The translations under genes were made by a program, and so were the position numbers. This document shows positions 7,410 to 15,812 of a DNA stretch of 36,740 nucleotides, one piece after another. The stretch comes from CAISIP01 sp031403955 (lineage in GTDB: Bacteria > Pseudomonadota > Gammaproteobacteria > Burkholderiales > Burkholderiaceae_C), in NCBI GenBank assembly GCA_031403955.1, contig JANNGR010000317.1:1-36740 (forward strand), written 5' to 3'. The first letter of the stretch is position 1. Every line of letters starts with the position of its first letter. The notes below the pieces were generated by a model. That model was given only the letters and a program-made list of their open reading frames with translations. It did no database searches and was not told the DNA's origin.

Positions 7410-10400
7410 TTATGCCGCGAGTCGGGCGTGTAGCTCCTGAAGCGATACCACGTCAAGGGTGTCCAGGTATTTCATGCCCTCCACCGCGGCCTGAGCGCCG
7501 GCGATGGTGGTGAACGTTGTTACCCGGGCCAGCAGCGCCGAGGTGCGAATCTGGCGCGAGTCAGCGATCGCGTTGCGCCTCTCCTCCACCGTATTGACGA
7601 CCAATGCAATTTCGTTGTTCTTGATCATGTCGACAATGTGCGGGCGCCCTTCGGTGACCTTGTTCACCACCTGACAGGCCATTCCGGCAGCGGCAATCGC
7701 GGCCGCCGTGCCCCTGGTCGCAATCAACTCAAAGCCCAACGACAACAACGCGCCAGCTACTCCAACCGCGCGCGCCTTGTCATTCTGTTTGACCGAGATG
7801 AATGCCTTGCCTGAGCGGGGCAATCTGGTTCCGGCGCCGAGCTGCGACTTCACAAACGCTTCACCAAAAGTCTTGCCCACGCCCATGACCTCGCCAGTAG
7901 ATTTCATCTCCGGCCCGAGTATGGTGTCCACGCCAGGAAACTTGACAAACGGGAAAACCGCCTCCTTAACGCTGAAATACGGCGGCGTCACTTCATCGAA
8001 GATGCCTTGCGCGTCAAGCGATTGACCCACCATGCAACGCGCGGCCACTTTGGCCAGTTGGACGCCGGTCGCCTTGCTGACAAAGGGCACGGTGCGAGAA
8101 GCCCGCGGATTGACCTCGAGGACGAAAATCAGATCCTGCTCAGATTCCGCATGGTCGCGAATCTGTTGAATCGCGAACTGCACATTCATCAGCCCGACTA
8201 CATTCAGGGCCCGGGCCATGGCCGCTGTCTGCAGCTTCAGTTGCGCGACAGTTGCCGCCGACAGCGAATACGGCGGCAATGAACAGGCCGAATCCCCACT
8301 GTGTACGCCGGCCTGTTCGATATGCTCCATGACCCCACCAATAAATACGCGGTGACCGTCACACAAAGCGTCCACATCGCATTCAATAGCATCATTCAGG
8401 AATCGGTCGAGCAACACCGGCGAAGCATGCGACACCTTCACCGCCTCGCGCATATAACGCTCCAGGTCGCGTTGCTCGTGCACAATTTCCATCGCCCGGC
8501 CGCCCAGCACATAACTCGGGCGTACCACCAGTGGATAACCCAGCGCAGCGGCCTTCTCCAGTGCCTCCGGCTCGGTGCGCACAGTCGCATTGGGCGGCTG
8601 GCGCAGACCGAGCGCGTGCAGCAACTTCTGGAACCGTTCCCGGTCCTCAGCGGCATCAATCATGTCCGGGCTGGTACCGATGATAGGCACGCCGTTGGCC
8701 TCCAGATCGAGCGCGAGCTTCAAAGGCGTCTGACCTCCATACTGGACGATCACACCCAACGGCTTCTCCTTGTCCACGATCTCCAGCACGTCCTCCAGCG
8801 TGAGCGGCTCAAAATACAAGCGGTCGCTGGTGTCGTAGTCGGTCGACACCGTTTCGGGGTTGCAATTGACCATGATGGTCTCGTACCCATCTTCACGCAG
8901 CGCCAACGCGGCATGCACGCAGCAGTAGTCAAACTCTATGCCTTGCCCGATGCGGTTTGGCCCGCCGCCGAGAACCATGATTTTCCGGTTGCCGGTTGGC
9001 TGCGCCTCACATTCGTCCTCGTAAGTCGAATATAGATAGGCGGTATTGCTTGAAAATTCTGCCGCGCAAGTGTCAACCCGCTTATAAACCGGCCTCACAC
9101 CGAGCGCGTGGCGCCGTTGGCGGATGACCGTGTCGGTGGTTTTGAGTTGCCGGGCCAAGCGGCGGTCGGAAAAGCCCTTTCGTTTCAGTGCGCGCAAAGT
9201 CGCGGCATCGAGCACATCCAGCGTCTTGGTTTCAAGTTCGAGTTCGATTTTTACGATTTCCTCGATCTGCACCAGAAACCAGGGGTCGATCCTGGTCAGG
9301 GCGAACACTTCGCCCACACTCATACCCTGGGCAAACGCGTCACCGACATACCAGATGCGCTCCGGCCCCGGCTCGCCAAGCTCCTTTTCCAGCACCTCCC
9401 GGTCCTGCGTCTTCTCATTCATGCCGTCGACACCGACTTCCAGGCCACGCAAAGCCTTCTGGAACGATTCCTGGAACGTGCGGCCAATCGCCATCACCTC
9501 CCCGACCGACTTCATCTGGGTCGTCAATCGCGCATCAGCTGCGGGAAATTTCTCGAATGCGAAACGAGGAACTTTTGTAACCACGTAGTCGATGCTGGGC
9601 TCAAAACTGGCCGGCGTCGCGCCACCGGTGATCTCATTGCGCAATTCATCCAGCGTGTAACCCACCGCGAGCTTTGCGGCAATTTTGGCAATCGGAAAAC
9701 CGGTCGCTTTGGAAGCCAGTGCAGATGATCGGCTGACGCGTGGATTCATCTCTATCACCAGCATTCGGCCATCCGTCGGATTGACGGCAAACTGGACGTT
9801 GGAGCCTCCGGTATCAACTCCGATTTCACGTAACACCGCGAGCGAGGCGTTGCGCATGATCTGGTATTCCCGGTCGGTCAGGGTCTGGGCCGGCGCGACC
9901 GTGATCGAGTCGCCGGTATGCACGCCCATGGGATCAAGATTTTCGATCGAGCAAACGATGATGCAGTTGTCGGCCTTGTCCCGCACCACTTCCATCTCGA
10001 ACTCTTTCCAGCCCAGCAGTGACTCCTCGATCAACAGCTCGCTGGTTGGCGATGCCTCCAGCCCACGCTTGCAAATGGCCTCGAATTCTTCCGCGTTGTA
10101 CGCAATGCCTCCACCGGTTCCGCCGAGCGTAAAACTGGGACGTATCACAGTCGGGAACCCAAGCGTCCTTTGCACCGCCCAAGCGGCGTCCATTCCGTGC
10201 GCGATGCCGGAACGCGCTGACCCAAGTCCAATACGGGTCATGGCCTGCTTGAATTTCAGCCTGTCCTCGGCCATGTCTATCGCCTGTGGACTGGCACCAA
10301 TCAGTTCGACCTGGTACTTGGACAACACGCCGTTGTGCCACAAATCGAGTGCGCAGTTCAACGCTGTTTGACCCCCCATGGTCGGCAAAATCGCGTCAGG

Positions 10401-10646
10401 CCTCTCTTTGGCAATAATCTTTTCAACTGTCTGCCAGGTGATAGGCTCGATATAGGTTACGTCGGCGGTGGCCGGGTCGGTCATGATCGTTGCCGGATTG
10501 CTGTTGATCAGGATGACCTTGAACCCCTCTTCCCGCAACGCCTTGCATGCCTGTACGCCGGAATAGTCGAATTCGCATGCCTGCCCTATGACGATCGGCC
10601 CGGCTCCAATAATCAGGATGCTCTTGATGTCTTCGCGCTTAGGCAT
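7410..10646 (-). CDS. carB: Carbamoyl-phosphate synthase large subunit CarB
   Basis: CarB uses ammonia from CarA, bicarbonate and two ATP to make carbamoyl phosphate for arginine and pyrimidine synthesis. The 1078-residue protein shows two homologous halves, each with an ATP-grasp domain: first half GAGPIVIGQACEFDYSG and LIEESLLGWKEFEMEV; second half GGGPNRIGQGIEFDYCC and LLDRFLNDAIECDVD. Between them lies the oligomerisation domain, and the C-terminal ~140 residues form the allosteric MGS-like domain (AFISVKQNDKARAV ... VTEGRPHIVDMI). The ATG at 10646 is preceded by GGAG at five bases; an in-frame GTG lies two codons upstream. It overlaps the 3' end of carA by 8 bp, consistent with coupled, equimolar synthesis. 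Confidence 0.97.
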   Translation of the reverse strand: MPKREDIKSILIIGAGPIVIGQACEFDYSGVQACKALREEGFKVILINSNPATIMTDPATADVTYIEPITWQTVEKIIAKERPDAILPTMGGQTALNCALDLWHNGVLSKYQVELIGASPQAIDMAEDRLKFKQAMTRIGLGSARSGIAHGMDAAWAVQRTLGFPTVIRPSFTLGGTGGGIAYNAEEFEAICKRGLEASPTSELLIEESLLGWKEFEMEVVRDKADNCIIVCSIENLDPMGVHTGDSITVAPAQTLTDREYQIMRNASLAVLREIGVDTGGSNVQFAVNPTDGRMLVIEMNPRVSRSSALASKATGFPIAKIAAKLAVGYTLDELRNEITGGATPASFEPSIDYVVTKVPRFAFEKFPAADARLTTQMKSVGEVMAIGRTFQESFQKALRGLEVGVDGMNEKTQDREVLEKELGEPGPERIWYVGDAFAQGMSVGEVFALTRIDPWFLVQIEEIVKIELELETKTLDVLDAATLRALKRKGFSDRRLARQLKTTDTVIRQRRHALGVRPVYKRVDTCAAEFSSNTAYLYSTYEDECEAQPTGNRKIMVLGGGPNRIGQGIEFDYCCVHAALALREDGYETIMVNCNPETVSTDYDTSDRLYFEPLTLEDVLEIVDKEKPLGVIVQYGGQTPLKLALDLEANGVPIIGTSPDMIDAAEDRERFQKLLHALGLRQPPNATVRTEPEALEKAAALGYPLVVRPSYVLGGRAMEIVHEQRDLERYMREAVKVSHASPVLLDRFLNDAIECDVDALCDGHRVFIGGVMEHIEQAGVHSGDSACSLPPYSLSAATVAQLKLQTAAMARALNVVGLMNVQFAIQQIRDHAESEQDLIFVLEVNPRASRTVPFVSKATGVQLAKVAARCMVGQSLDAQGIFDEVTPPYFSVKEAVFPFVKFPGVDTILGPEMKSTGEVMGVGKTFGEAFVKSQLGAGTRLPRSGKAFISVKQNDKARAVGVAGALLSLGFELIATRGTAAAIAAAGMACQVVNKVTEGRPHIVDMIKNNEIALVVNTVEERRNAIADSRQIRTSALLARVTTFTTIAGAQAAVEGMKYLDTLDVVSLQELHARLAA

Positions 10647-11817
10647 GTTCACTCCGGCGCGGCCGCTCCATCAACGCGACAAAACGCTCGAACAGGTAGG
10701 CGATATCGTGTGGACCCGGCGACGCTTCGGGGTGGCCCTGAAAACAGAAGGCCGGCCGGTCGGTCCGCGCCAGGCCCTGCACGGTGCCATCAAACAAGCT
10801 CACATGGGTTGTGCGCAAGTTGCCTGGCAAGGACTTTTCGTCAACCGCGAAACCATGGTTCTGGCTCGTGATACTGACCCGGCCGCTGTCCAGATCTTTC
10901 ACCGGGTGGTTGGCGCCATGGTGGCCAAACTTCATCTTGTAGGTCTTCGCGCCTGAGGCGAGTGCCATGATTTGATGACCCAGGCAGATGCCAAACATTG
11001 GTATCGCGATGTCAATCAACTCTTTGACGGCCCCAATCGCATACTCGCATGGCTGCGGGTCGCCCGGCCCGTTGGACAGGAATATGCCGTCCGGCTTGAA
11101 TGACAAGACTTGCGTGGCGGACATATGGGCTGGTACGACCGTCACACGGCACCCGTGCTGCGCCAGCAGCCTGAGAATATTGCGCTTGACCCCAAAGTCA
11201 TAGGCTACGACATGGAAACGGGCTTCGACTAGCTGGCCAAACCCCGGTTTGCCGTCCGTATTCGATCCGGCCAAGCGCCATTCGGTCTGCGTCCATTGGT
11301 ACGGCGCTTCAACCGTCACAACCCGCGCCAGATCCAGCCCCGCCATGCACGGCGCCATGCGCGCTGTATAGACGGCTTTTTCCACTGCCGCCTGGGTCAC
11401 CGGCTGCCCCTCAGCCAAACCGACAATGCAGCCGTTTTGCGCCCCTTGGCTACGAATGTGCCGGGTCAACTTGCGTGTATCGACATTGGCGATGGCAACC
11501 GTATTTTCCGCGGCCAGATAGTCGCTGAGCGTGCTGGCGCTACGAAAGTTGGACGCCACCAATGGCAAGTCCTTGATGATCAGCCCGGCGGCCTGCACTT
11601 TGCGCGATTCGGTATCCTGGGTATTGACGCCGCAGTTCCCGATATGCGGATACGTCAGCGTGACGATTTGTTGACAATAACTGGGATCCGTCAGAATTTC
11701 CTGATAACCGGTCATTGCCGTGTTGAACACGACTTCACCAGCGCAGGAGCCTGGGGCCCCTATCGAATCACCCAGATAAACCGTGCCGTCCGCGAGCGCC
11801 AGGATGGCATGGGGCAT
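10639..11817 (-). CDS. carA: Carbamoyl-phosphate synthase small (glutamine amidotransferase) subunit CarA
   Basis: CarA hydrolyses glutamine and channels the ammonia to CarB. The N-terminal domain starts AILALADGTVYLGDSIG and contains GEVVFNTAMTGYQEILTDPSY. The C-terminal class-I glutaminase domain carries the nucleophilic Cys in FGICLGHQIMALASG and the His/Glu pair in FQGHPEASPGPHD. I choose the ATG at 11817 (392 residues), which has CAAGGC upstream; a TTG at 11874 would add 19 residues unlike the family. The 176-bp space to the upstream RNA methyltransferase gene must hold any carAB promoter. It contains a small hairpin (11879-11898) but no convincing -35/-10 pair. Pyrimidine and arginine control would be expected; I see no ArgR or PyrR site. 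Confidence 0.96.
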   Translation of the reverse strand: MPHAILALADGTVYLGDSIGAPGSCAGEVVFNTAMTGYQEILTDPSYCQQIVTLTYPHIGNCGVNTQDTESRKVQAAGLIIKDLPLVASNFRSASTLSDYLAAENTVAIANVDTRKLTRHIRSQGAQNGCIVGLAEGQPVTQAAVEKAVYTARMAPCMAGLDLARVVTVEAPYQWTQTEWRLAGSNTDGKPGFGQLVEARFHVVAYDFGVKRNILRLLAQHGCRVTVVPAHMSATQVLSFKPDGIFLSNGPGDPQPCEYAIGAVKELIDIAIPMFGICLGHQIMALASGAKTYKMKFGHHGANHPVKDLDSGRVSITSQNHGFAVDEKSLPGNLRTTHVSLFDGTVQGLARTDRPAFCFQGHPEASPGPHDIAYLFERFVALMERPRRSEHA

Positions 11818-11993
11818 GGCTGCCTTGAGAGACAAAAGCACGGGTTTCTCCGGGTTGGTTGCAGGTACGCCCAAGCATCCAGGGGATTCGACTCCTGGCT
11901 GCTGCTTTTCAAAGGGGGATTTGGCTCCAGAGCCGCTGGGGGCGGATAGTGTCTGGAAAGCGCTTTATTGTAGCCCAGCGTAGTGAGCGGACA

Positions 11994-12797
11994 TCAGCAC
12001 ACACCGGGGATTTGCAAGCGACCAATCGAGCTTGCATGCAAGCTAATTGCCGCCGCCGCCGCCACGTTGAGCGACTCCTCACCTCCGGGTTGGCCGATAC
12101 GCGCTGACAGTGCCGCGTGCGACAACAGCGTATCGGCAAGACCTTGTCCCTCGTGTCCGAACGCCCAGGCACACGGCCAGGGGAGGGCAAGATCCTGCAG
12201 CAGTTTCCCTTGATGGGAGCTGGTCACGATCAACGGTACACCAAGCGCCAACACCTCGGATGCGTCCAGTCCTTCCGCGAGATCAAGCCCGAAATGCGCG
12301 CCCATTCCAGCACGCAGTACTTTAGGCGACCACAACGCGGCGCCGCCCTTCAACGAAAGCACCTGCCGAAAACCAAAGGCTGCAGCACTGCGCAAGATCG
12401 AGCCTACATTGCCCGCATCCTGGACCCGATCAAGAATCACCGAAGCCACACCGGAGCGCGGCGTAAACAGCGGCGGCAAATCGATCAGGAAACCGACACG
12501 CGCGGCAGACTCCAGACCACTGATCTCGTCAAACAGCGCATCGGGCACGACAACCGTCCTGGCAGCCGCCTTGGCCCATCGGGTGGGCGCCTTGGGCCAG
12601 AATGACTCGGCAAAAACGGCAATCGACGGCGTCAGATTTCGGTCGATGGCGGCGTGGCACAAATGATCGCCTTCAACCCAGAACCGGCCCAGCCTTCTGT
12701 AGGCAGTGTTATGCCGGGATAGCTGGCGCAACTGCTTGATCAGACGGTTGTCGCGAGCGCCCACCCGCGTGGGCCGCGGACCTGCACCGGCACTCAT
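11994..12797 (-). CDS. SpoU/TrmH-family RNA 2'-O-methyltransferase
   Basis: A SPOUT-class methyltransferase of 267 residues. The N-terminal ~90 residues are a substrate-binding domain (NRLIKQLRQL ... RRLGRFWVEGDHL, like the L30e-type domain of RlmB and TsnR). The C-terminal knot has the three SpoU motifs: DRVQDAGNVGSILRSAAAFG (catalytic Arg/Asn region), AFGHEGQGL, and IGQPGGEESLNVAAAAAI. The target is probably a ribose in 23S rRNA, but the exact nucleotide cannot be read from sequence. The ATG at 12797 overlaps the rnhB stop as ATGA, so it is probably co-translated with rnhB. The open frame extends to 12947, but that part is only the rnhB sequence in another frame. It is the last gene of the rpsB-lpxB supercluster. 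Confidence 0.9.
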   Translation of the reverse strand: MSAGAGPRPTRVGARDNRLIKQLRQLSRHNTAYRRLGRFWVEGDHLCHAAIDRNLTPSIAVFAESFWPKAPTRWAKAAARTVVVPDALFDEISGLESAARVGFLIDLPPLFTPRSGVASVILDRVQDAGNVGSILRSAAAFGFRQVLSLKGGAALWSPKVLRAGMGAHFGLDLAEGLDASEVLALGVPLIVTSSHQGKLLQDLALPWPCAWAFGHEGQGLADTLLSHAALSARIGQPGGEESLNVAAAAAISLHASSIGRLQIPGVC

Positions 12798-13393
12798 CTC
12801 AGCACTGCGGCAACCGGCGCGAAAGTCCTGCGGTGCTCCGGACACGCGCCGTGCTTTCGCAGCGCGGCCAAGTGTTGCTCGGTACCGTAACCTTTGTGCG
12901 CTGCAAATCCGTACTCGGGATAACGAAGGTGCAGTTGCCCGCACCATCGGTCACGGTGCACTTTGGCCAGGATGGATGCGGCGGAAATCGCGGGAACCAA
13001 TGCATCTCCCCTGACGATGGCCTCGGCGACAACCTCGAGCACCGGAATCCGATTGCCGTCGACCAGTACTTTCACCGGCCTGATCGTCAGACCCTGCACT
13101 GCGCGACCCATTGCCAACATGCTCGCCTGAAGGATATTGTGGCGGTCGATCTCCTCCACACTGGCCCATGCCACCGAGCAGCACAAAGCCGTGGCGTAAA
13201 TCCGATCGAACAGCCGGTCACGTTGTAAGGCGCTGAGCATCTTCGAGTCGGCCAGGCCCGGGATCGGGCTGCGAGTATCCAGGATCACCGCTGCCGCAAA
13301 CACCGGGCCTGCCAGCGGCCCCCGTCCGGCCTCATCTACGCCGGCAATCAGGCCTGCATTGGTCCAGGCAAGAGGTAACCGATCAAGCTTCAA
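12794..13393 (-). CDS. rnhB: Ribonuclease HII
   Basis: RNase HII cuts RNA in RNA/DNA hybrids and removes single misincorporated ribonucleotides. Visible are the N-terminal signature GVDEAGRGPLAGPV (first two catalytic acids Asp20, Glu21), KVLVDGN with the third Asp, and SAASILAKVHRD with the fourth, followed by the C-terminal GYGTEQHLAALRKHG. No ATG fits the family N-terminus. The best start is the TTG at 13393 (199 residues), which overlaps the lpxB stop by 11 bp and has GAGAAG a few bases upstream. The frame extends to 13570, but that segment is antisense-like sequence inside lpxB. Followed by the methyltransferase with an ATGA overlap. Confidence 0.93.
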   Translation of the reverse strand: MKLDRLPLAWTNAGLIAGVDEAGRGPLAGPVFAAAVILDTRSPIPGLADSKMLSALQRDRLFDRIYATALCCSVAWASVEEIDRHNILQASMLAMGRAVQGLTIRPVKVLVDGNRIPVLEVVAEAIVRGDALVPAISAASILAKVHRDRWCGQLHLRYPEYGFAAHKGYGTEQHLAALRKHGACPEHRRTFAPVAAVLR

Positions 13394-14549
13394 GCAGCTT
13401 CTCGATCGCATCGGCAGCCAATTGGGTTGTGTCGCGGTGCAATTCGGCGTGCAACACGCAAAACCGCCGCTGCAAGGCCTCGATTTGCTCCGGTGCATCG
13501 AGCCATTGGCTGACCGCGGCGGCAAGCGCCGTGGGAGTCGCCTGATCCTGAAGCAATTCAGGCACCACAAATTCCCGACACAGGATGTTTGGCAATCCGA
13601 CCCAGGGTTGCAAACGCTTGCGCCGCATGATTTGCCATGACAGCCAGTGCATGTTGTAAGCGATCACCATGGGGCGCTTGAAAAGAGCTGCCTCCAATGT
13701 GGCCGTGCCGCTGGCGATCAAGGTCACATCGCAGGCAGCAAGCGCCAGGTGTGCCTGGCCGGTGAAAATCTGAACGTCGTGCGCCACGCCGGCATCCTGC
13801 GCCACTCGCGCAATCACCGCCTGCAGCGAAGCAACTGCCGGAACGATAAACCGAAGCGACCGGCGCGACCGTTTCAGAATGGCAACAGCGTCAAAAAACC
13901 TGCGCGCCAGATACTGTATCTCGGAACGCCGGCTACCGGGAAGAATGGCGATCACCTGATCTTCAGCACCCAGTCCAAGCGCGCCCCGCGCCGCCTGCCG
14001 GTCCGCATGCATCGGGATGACCCCAGCCAGCGGGTGGCCCACATAGGTCGCGGCAATGCGATGTTGGCGCAGCAATGCCGGCTCAAACGGAAACAGGCAC
14101 AAGACATGGTCGACACTGGAACGCATGCGCTCCAGGCGATCCGCGCGCCAGGCCCATACCGAAGGACAGACGAAGTGGACGGTTTTGACTCCGCGTTGTT
14201 TCAGGTCGCGCTCCAGTTCAAGATTGAAGTCCGGCGCGTCCACGCCGATGAAAATGTCAGGCCGCTGGCGCAATAAGCGCGCCCTCAATTGACCACGAAT
14301 GGCGGTTATCTCACGGTAGTGGCGCAGTACCTCCACGTAGCCTCGCACCGCCAGCTTTTCACTCGGCCACCAGCAGTCGAACCCACGCCTGGACATTTGT
14401 GTGCCACCAACTCCGCACGCCAGGAGAGCGGGCCAACGAGAGCACAAACCGTCCAGCAGCAGGCCGGCCAACATATCACCCGAGGTCTCGCCGGCAACCA
14501 TCGCCACTGTGGGCCACCGCGGGGACCGCCCCGGCGCGCGAGATGCCAT
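13383..14549 (-). CDS. lpxB: Lipid-A-disaccharide synthase LpxB
   Basis: Inner-membrane-associated glycosyltransferase (GT-B fold, family GT19) that joins UDP-2,3-diacylglucosamine and lipid X to form the lipid A disaccharide. Motifs along the 388 residues: VAMVAGETSGDMLAG at the N-terminus, then HFVCPSVWAWRADRLERM, FPFEPALL, TYVGHPLAG, ILPGSRRSEI and, in the acceptor region, SGTATLEAALFKRPMVIAYNM. I use the ATG at 14549, 7 bp after the lpxA stop; TTG codons at 14555 and 14567 are in-frame alternatives. It is part of the contiguous lpxD-fabZ-lpxA-lpxB series and overlaps rnhB by 11 bp. Confidence 0.96.
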   Translation of the reverse strand: MASRAPGRSPRWPTVAMVAGETSGDMLAGLLLDGLCSRWPALLACGVGGTQMSRRGFDCWWPSEKLAVRGYVEVLRHYREITAIRGQLRARLLRQRPDIFIGVDAPDFNLELERDLKQRGVKTVHFVCPSVWAWRADRLERMRSSVDHVLCLFPFEPALLRQHRIAATYVGHPLAGVIPMHADRQAARGALGLGAEDQVIAILPGSRRSEIQYLARRFFDAVAILKRSRRSLRFIVPAVASLQAVIARVAQDAGVAHDVQIFTGQAHLALAACDVTLIASGTATLEAALFKRPMVIAYNMHWLSWQIMRRKRLQPWVGLPNILCREFVVPELLQDQATPTALAAAVSQWLDAPEQIEALQRRFCVLHAELHRDTTQLAADAIEKLLEA

Positions 14550-14556
14550 GCGCAAA

Positions 14557-15351
14557 CTACCGGACAATGCCGCGTTGCGGCGAGACCTGGTCCAGAAAAG
14601 ACAACATCATCCGCACGTCGTCCGCGGATTCAGGTTGTGTTTGAACCAGTTCAAGAATCTGCTCGCGCGACTGATCCAGGCTCAGATTGCCTCGATACAG
14701 TGCCTTGTGCATGGCTTTGACCGCGGACAGGCGTTGGACCGAAAACCCGCGCCGCCGCAAACCTTCGTAATTCATGGATCGGGCCACTGCCGGCTGCCCC
14801 TGGCACATCACGAACGGAGGCAGATCGGCAAACAGGAGCGAACACATCGCCGTCATGCTGTGGGCGCCGATCCGGACAAACTGGTGCACCACGGTGAATC
14901 CTCCCAGGATCGCCCAATCTCCGACATGGACATGACCCGCGAGCTGTGAATTGTTGGCAAATATCGTGTTGCTGCCGACACTGCAGTCATGCGCCAGATG
15001 CACATAGGCCATGATCCAGTTGTCGTCGCCCACCCGCGTGATGCCAACGTCGCCGGGCGACCCGATATTGAAGGTACAGAACTCCCGAATCGTATTGCGG
15101 TGGCCAATTGCCAGCCGGCACGGTTCACCGGCATATTTCTTGTCCTGGGGAATGGCGCCGAGTGAGTTGAATTGAAAGATCCGGTTGTCGCGTCCGATAC
15201 TTGTGCGGCCCTCAATCACGCAATGCGCTGCTATGGTTGTACCAGCATCCACCCGCACGTCGGGCCCGATCACGGTATACGGCCCGACGCTGACCGTGCC
15301 GTCAATCTCAGCTTGCCGGTCGACAACCGCAGTTGGATGAATCTTGGACAA
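14557..15351 (-). CDS. lpxA: UDP-N-acetylglucosamine O-acyltransferase LpxA
   Basis: First step of lipid A synthesis: transfers a 3-hydroxyacyl chain from ACP to the 3-OH of UDP-GlcNAc. The N-terminal two thirds is a left-handed beta-helix of hexapeptide repeats, with the catalytic His in HLAHDCSVG; the C-terminal helical part contains NYEGLRRRGFS. The residue matching E. coli Gly173 (acyl-chain ruler) is Met169 here, in HSMTAMCS, as in Pseudomonas LpxA, which prefers C10 chains. The start is uncertain: I take the TTG at 15351 (MSKIHPTAVV, 264 residues, family length), 23 bp after the fabZ stop. A TTG at 15399 would add 16 residues and overlap fabZ. No ATG is available in frame at the N-terminus. 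Confidence 0.94.
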   Translation of the reverse strand: MSKIHPTAVVDRQAEIDGTVSVGPYTVIGPDVRVDAGTTIAAHCVIEGRTSIGRDNRIFQFNSLGAIPQDKKYAGEPCRLAIGHRNTIREFCTFNIGSPGDVGITRVGDDNWIMAYVHLAHDCSVGSNTIFANNSQLAGHVHVGDWAILGGFTVVHQFVRIGAHSMTAMCSLLFADLPPFVMCQGQPAVARSMNYEGLRRRGFSVQRLSAVKAMHKALYRGNLSLDQSREQILELVQTQPESADDVRMMLSFLDQVSPQRGIVR

Positions 15352-15374
15352 ACCGTGCCAGGAAAAAACGCGGC

Positions 15375-15812
15375 TCAGGCGATCGTGCGCATCGTGCAAA
15401 TCAGTTCGGCTGCGACCGCCAATTCGTCCGCCACCGTAGCGCGTGCCTTAAACTTGAAAATGCCGGATTTCATGCGATCAAGCTCGGCGTAAAGCAGCAA
15501 CTGATCGCCAGGCTCCACCGGCCGCTTGAAGCGCGCGCCGTCGATGCCGGCGAAGTAATAAACCGTCTTGTCATCCGGTGTAACACCCAGCATATCGAAT
15601 GCCAGCAAGGCGGCGGCCTGGGCCAGCGCCTCCAGCATCAAAACCCCCGGCATGACCGGTCGATGCGGAAAATGCCCGGTGAAAAACGGTTCATTGATCG
15701 ACACGTTTTTCAACGCCTTGATGCGTTTACCCTTCTCCAATTCAAGTACACGGTCGACCAGAAGAAACGGGTAGCGATGGGGAAGCTGCTTCAGAATCTG
15801 GTGAATGTCCAT
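15375..15812 (-). CDS. fabZ: 3-hydroxyacyl-[acyl-carrier-protein] dehydratase FabZ
   Basis: Hot-dog-fold dehydratase that converts 3-hydroxyacyl-ACP to trans-2-enoyl-ACP in fatty-acid elongation. It competes with LpxA and LpxD for the same 3-hydroxyacyl-ACP pool. The 145-residue protein begins MDIHQILKQLPHRYPFLLVDRV and has the active-site stretch GHFPHRPVMPGVLMLEAL with His47 and Glu61. Its ATG at 15812 shares one base with the lpxD stop (TAATG), a classic coupling arrangement that keeps FabZ and LpxD synthesis in step. Confidence 0.97.
   Translation of the reverse strand: MDIHQILKQLPHRYPFLLVDRVLELEKGKRIKALKNVSINEPFFTGHFPHRPVMPGVLMLEALAQAAALLAFDMLGVTPDDKTVYYFAGIDGARFKRPVEPGDQLLLYAELDRMKSGIFKFKARATVADELAVAAELICTMRTIA

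Noticed and set aside
11879..11898. A sequence like a tRNA T arm (GGATTCGACTCC) in the carA leader, read as a possible tRNA remnant or attachment site
   Set aside because: It is a simple 7-bp hairpin. No acceptor stem, CCA end, integrase gene or direct repeat is nearby.
11967..11972. TACAAT on the minus strand as a carA -10 box
   Set aside because: There is no acceptable -35 at 16-18 bp and no TGn extension, so it is too weak to list as a promoter.
12049..12064. GCC trinucleotide run
   Set aside because: It encodes the Ala run in SpoU motif 3 (NVAAAAAI), a conserved part of the methyltransferase knot, so it is explained by coding.
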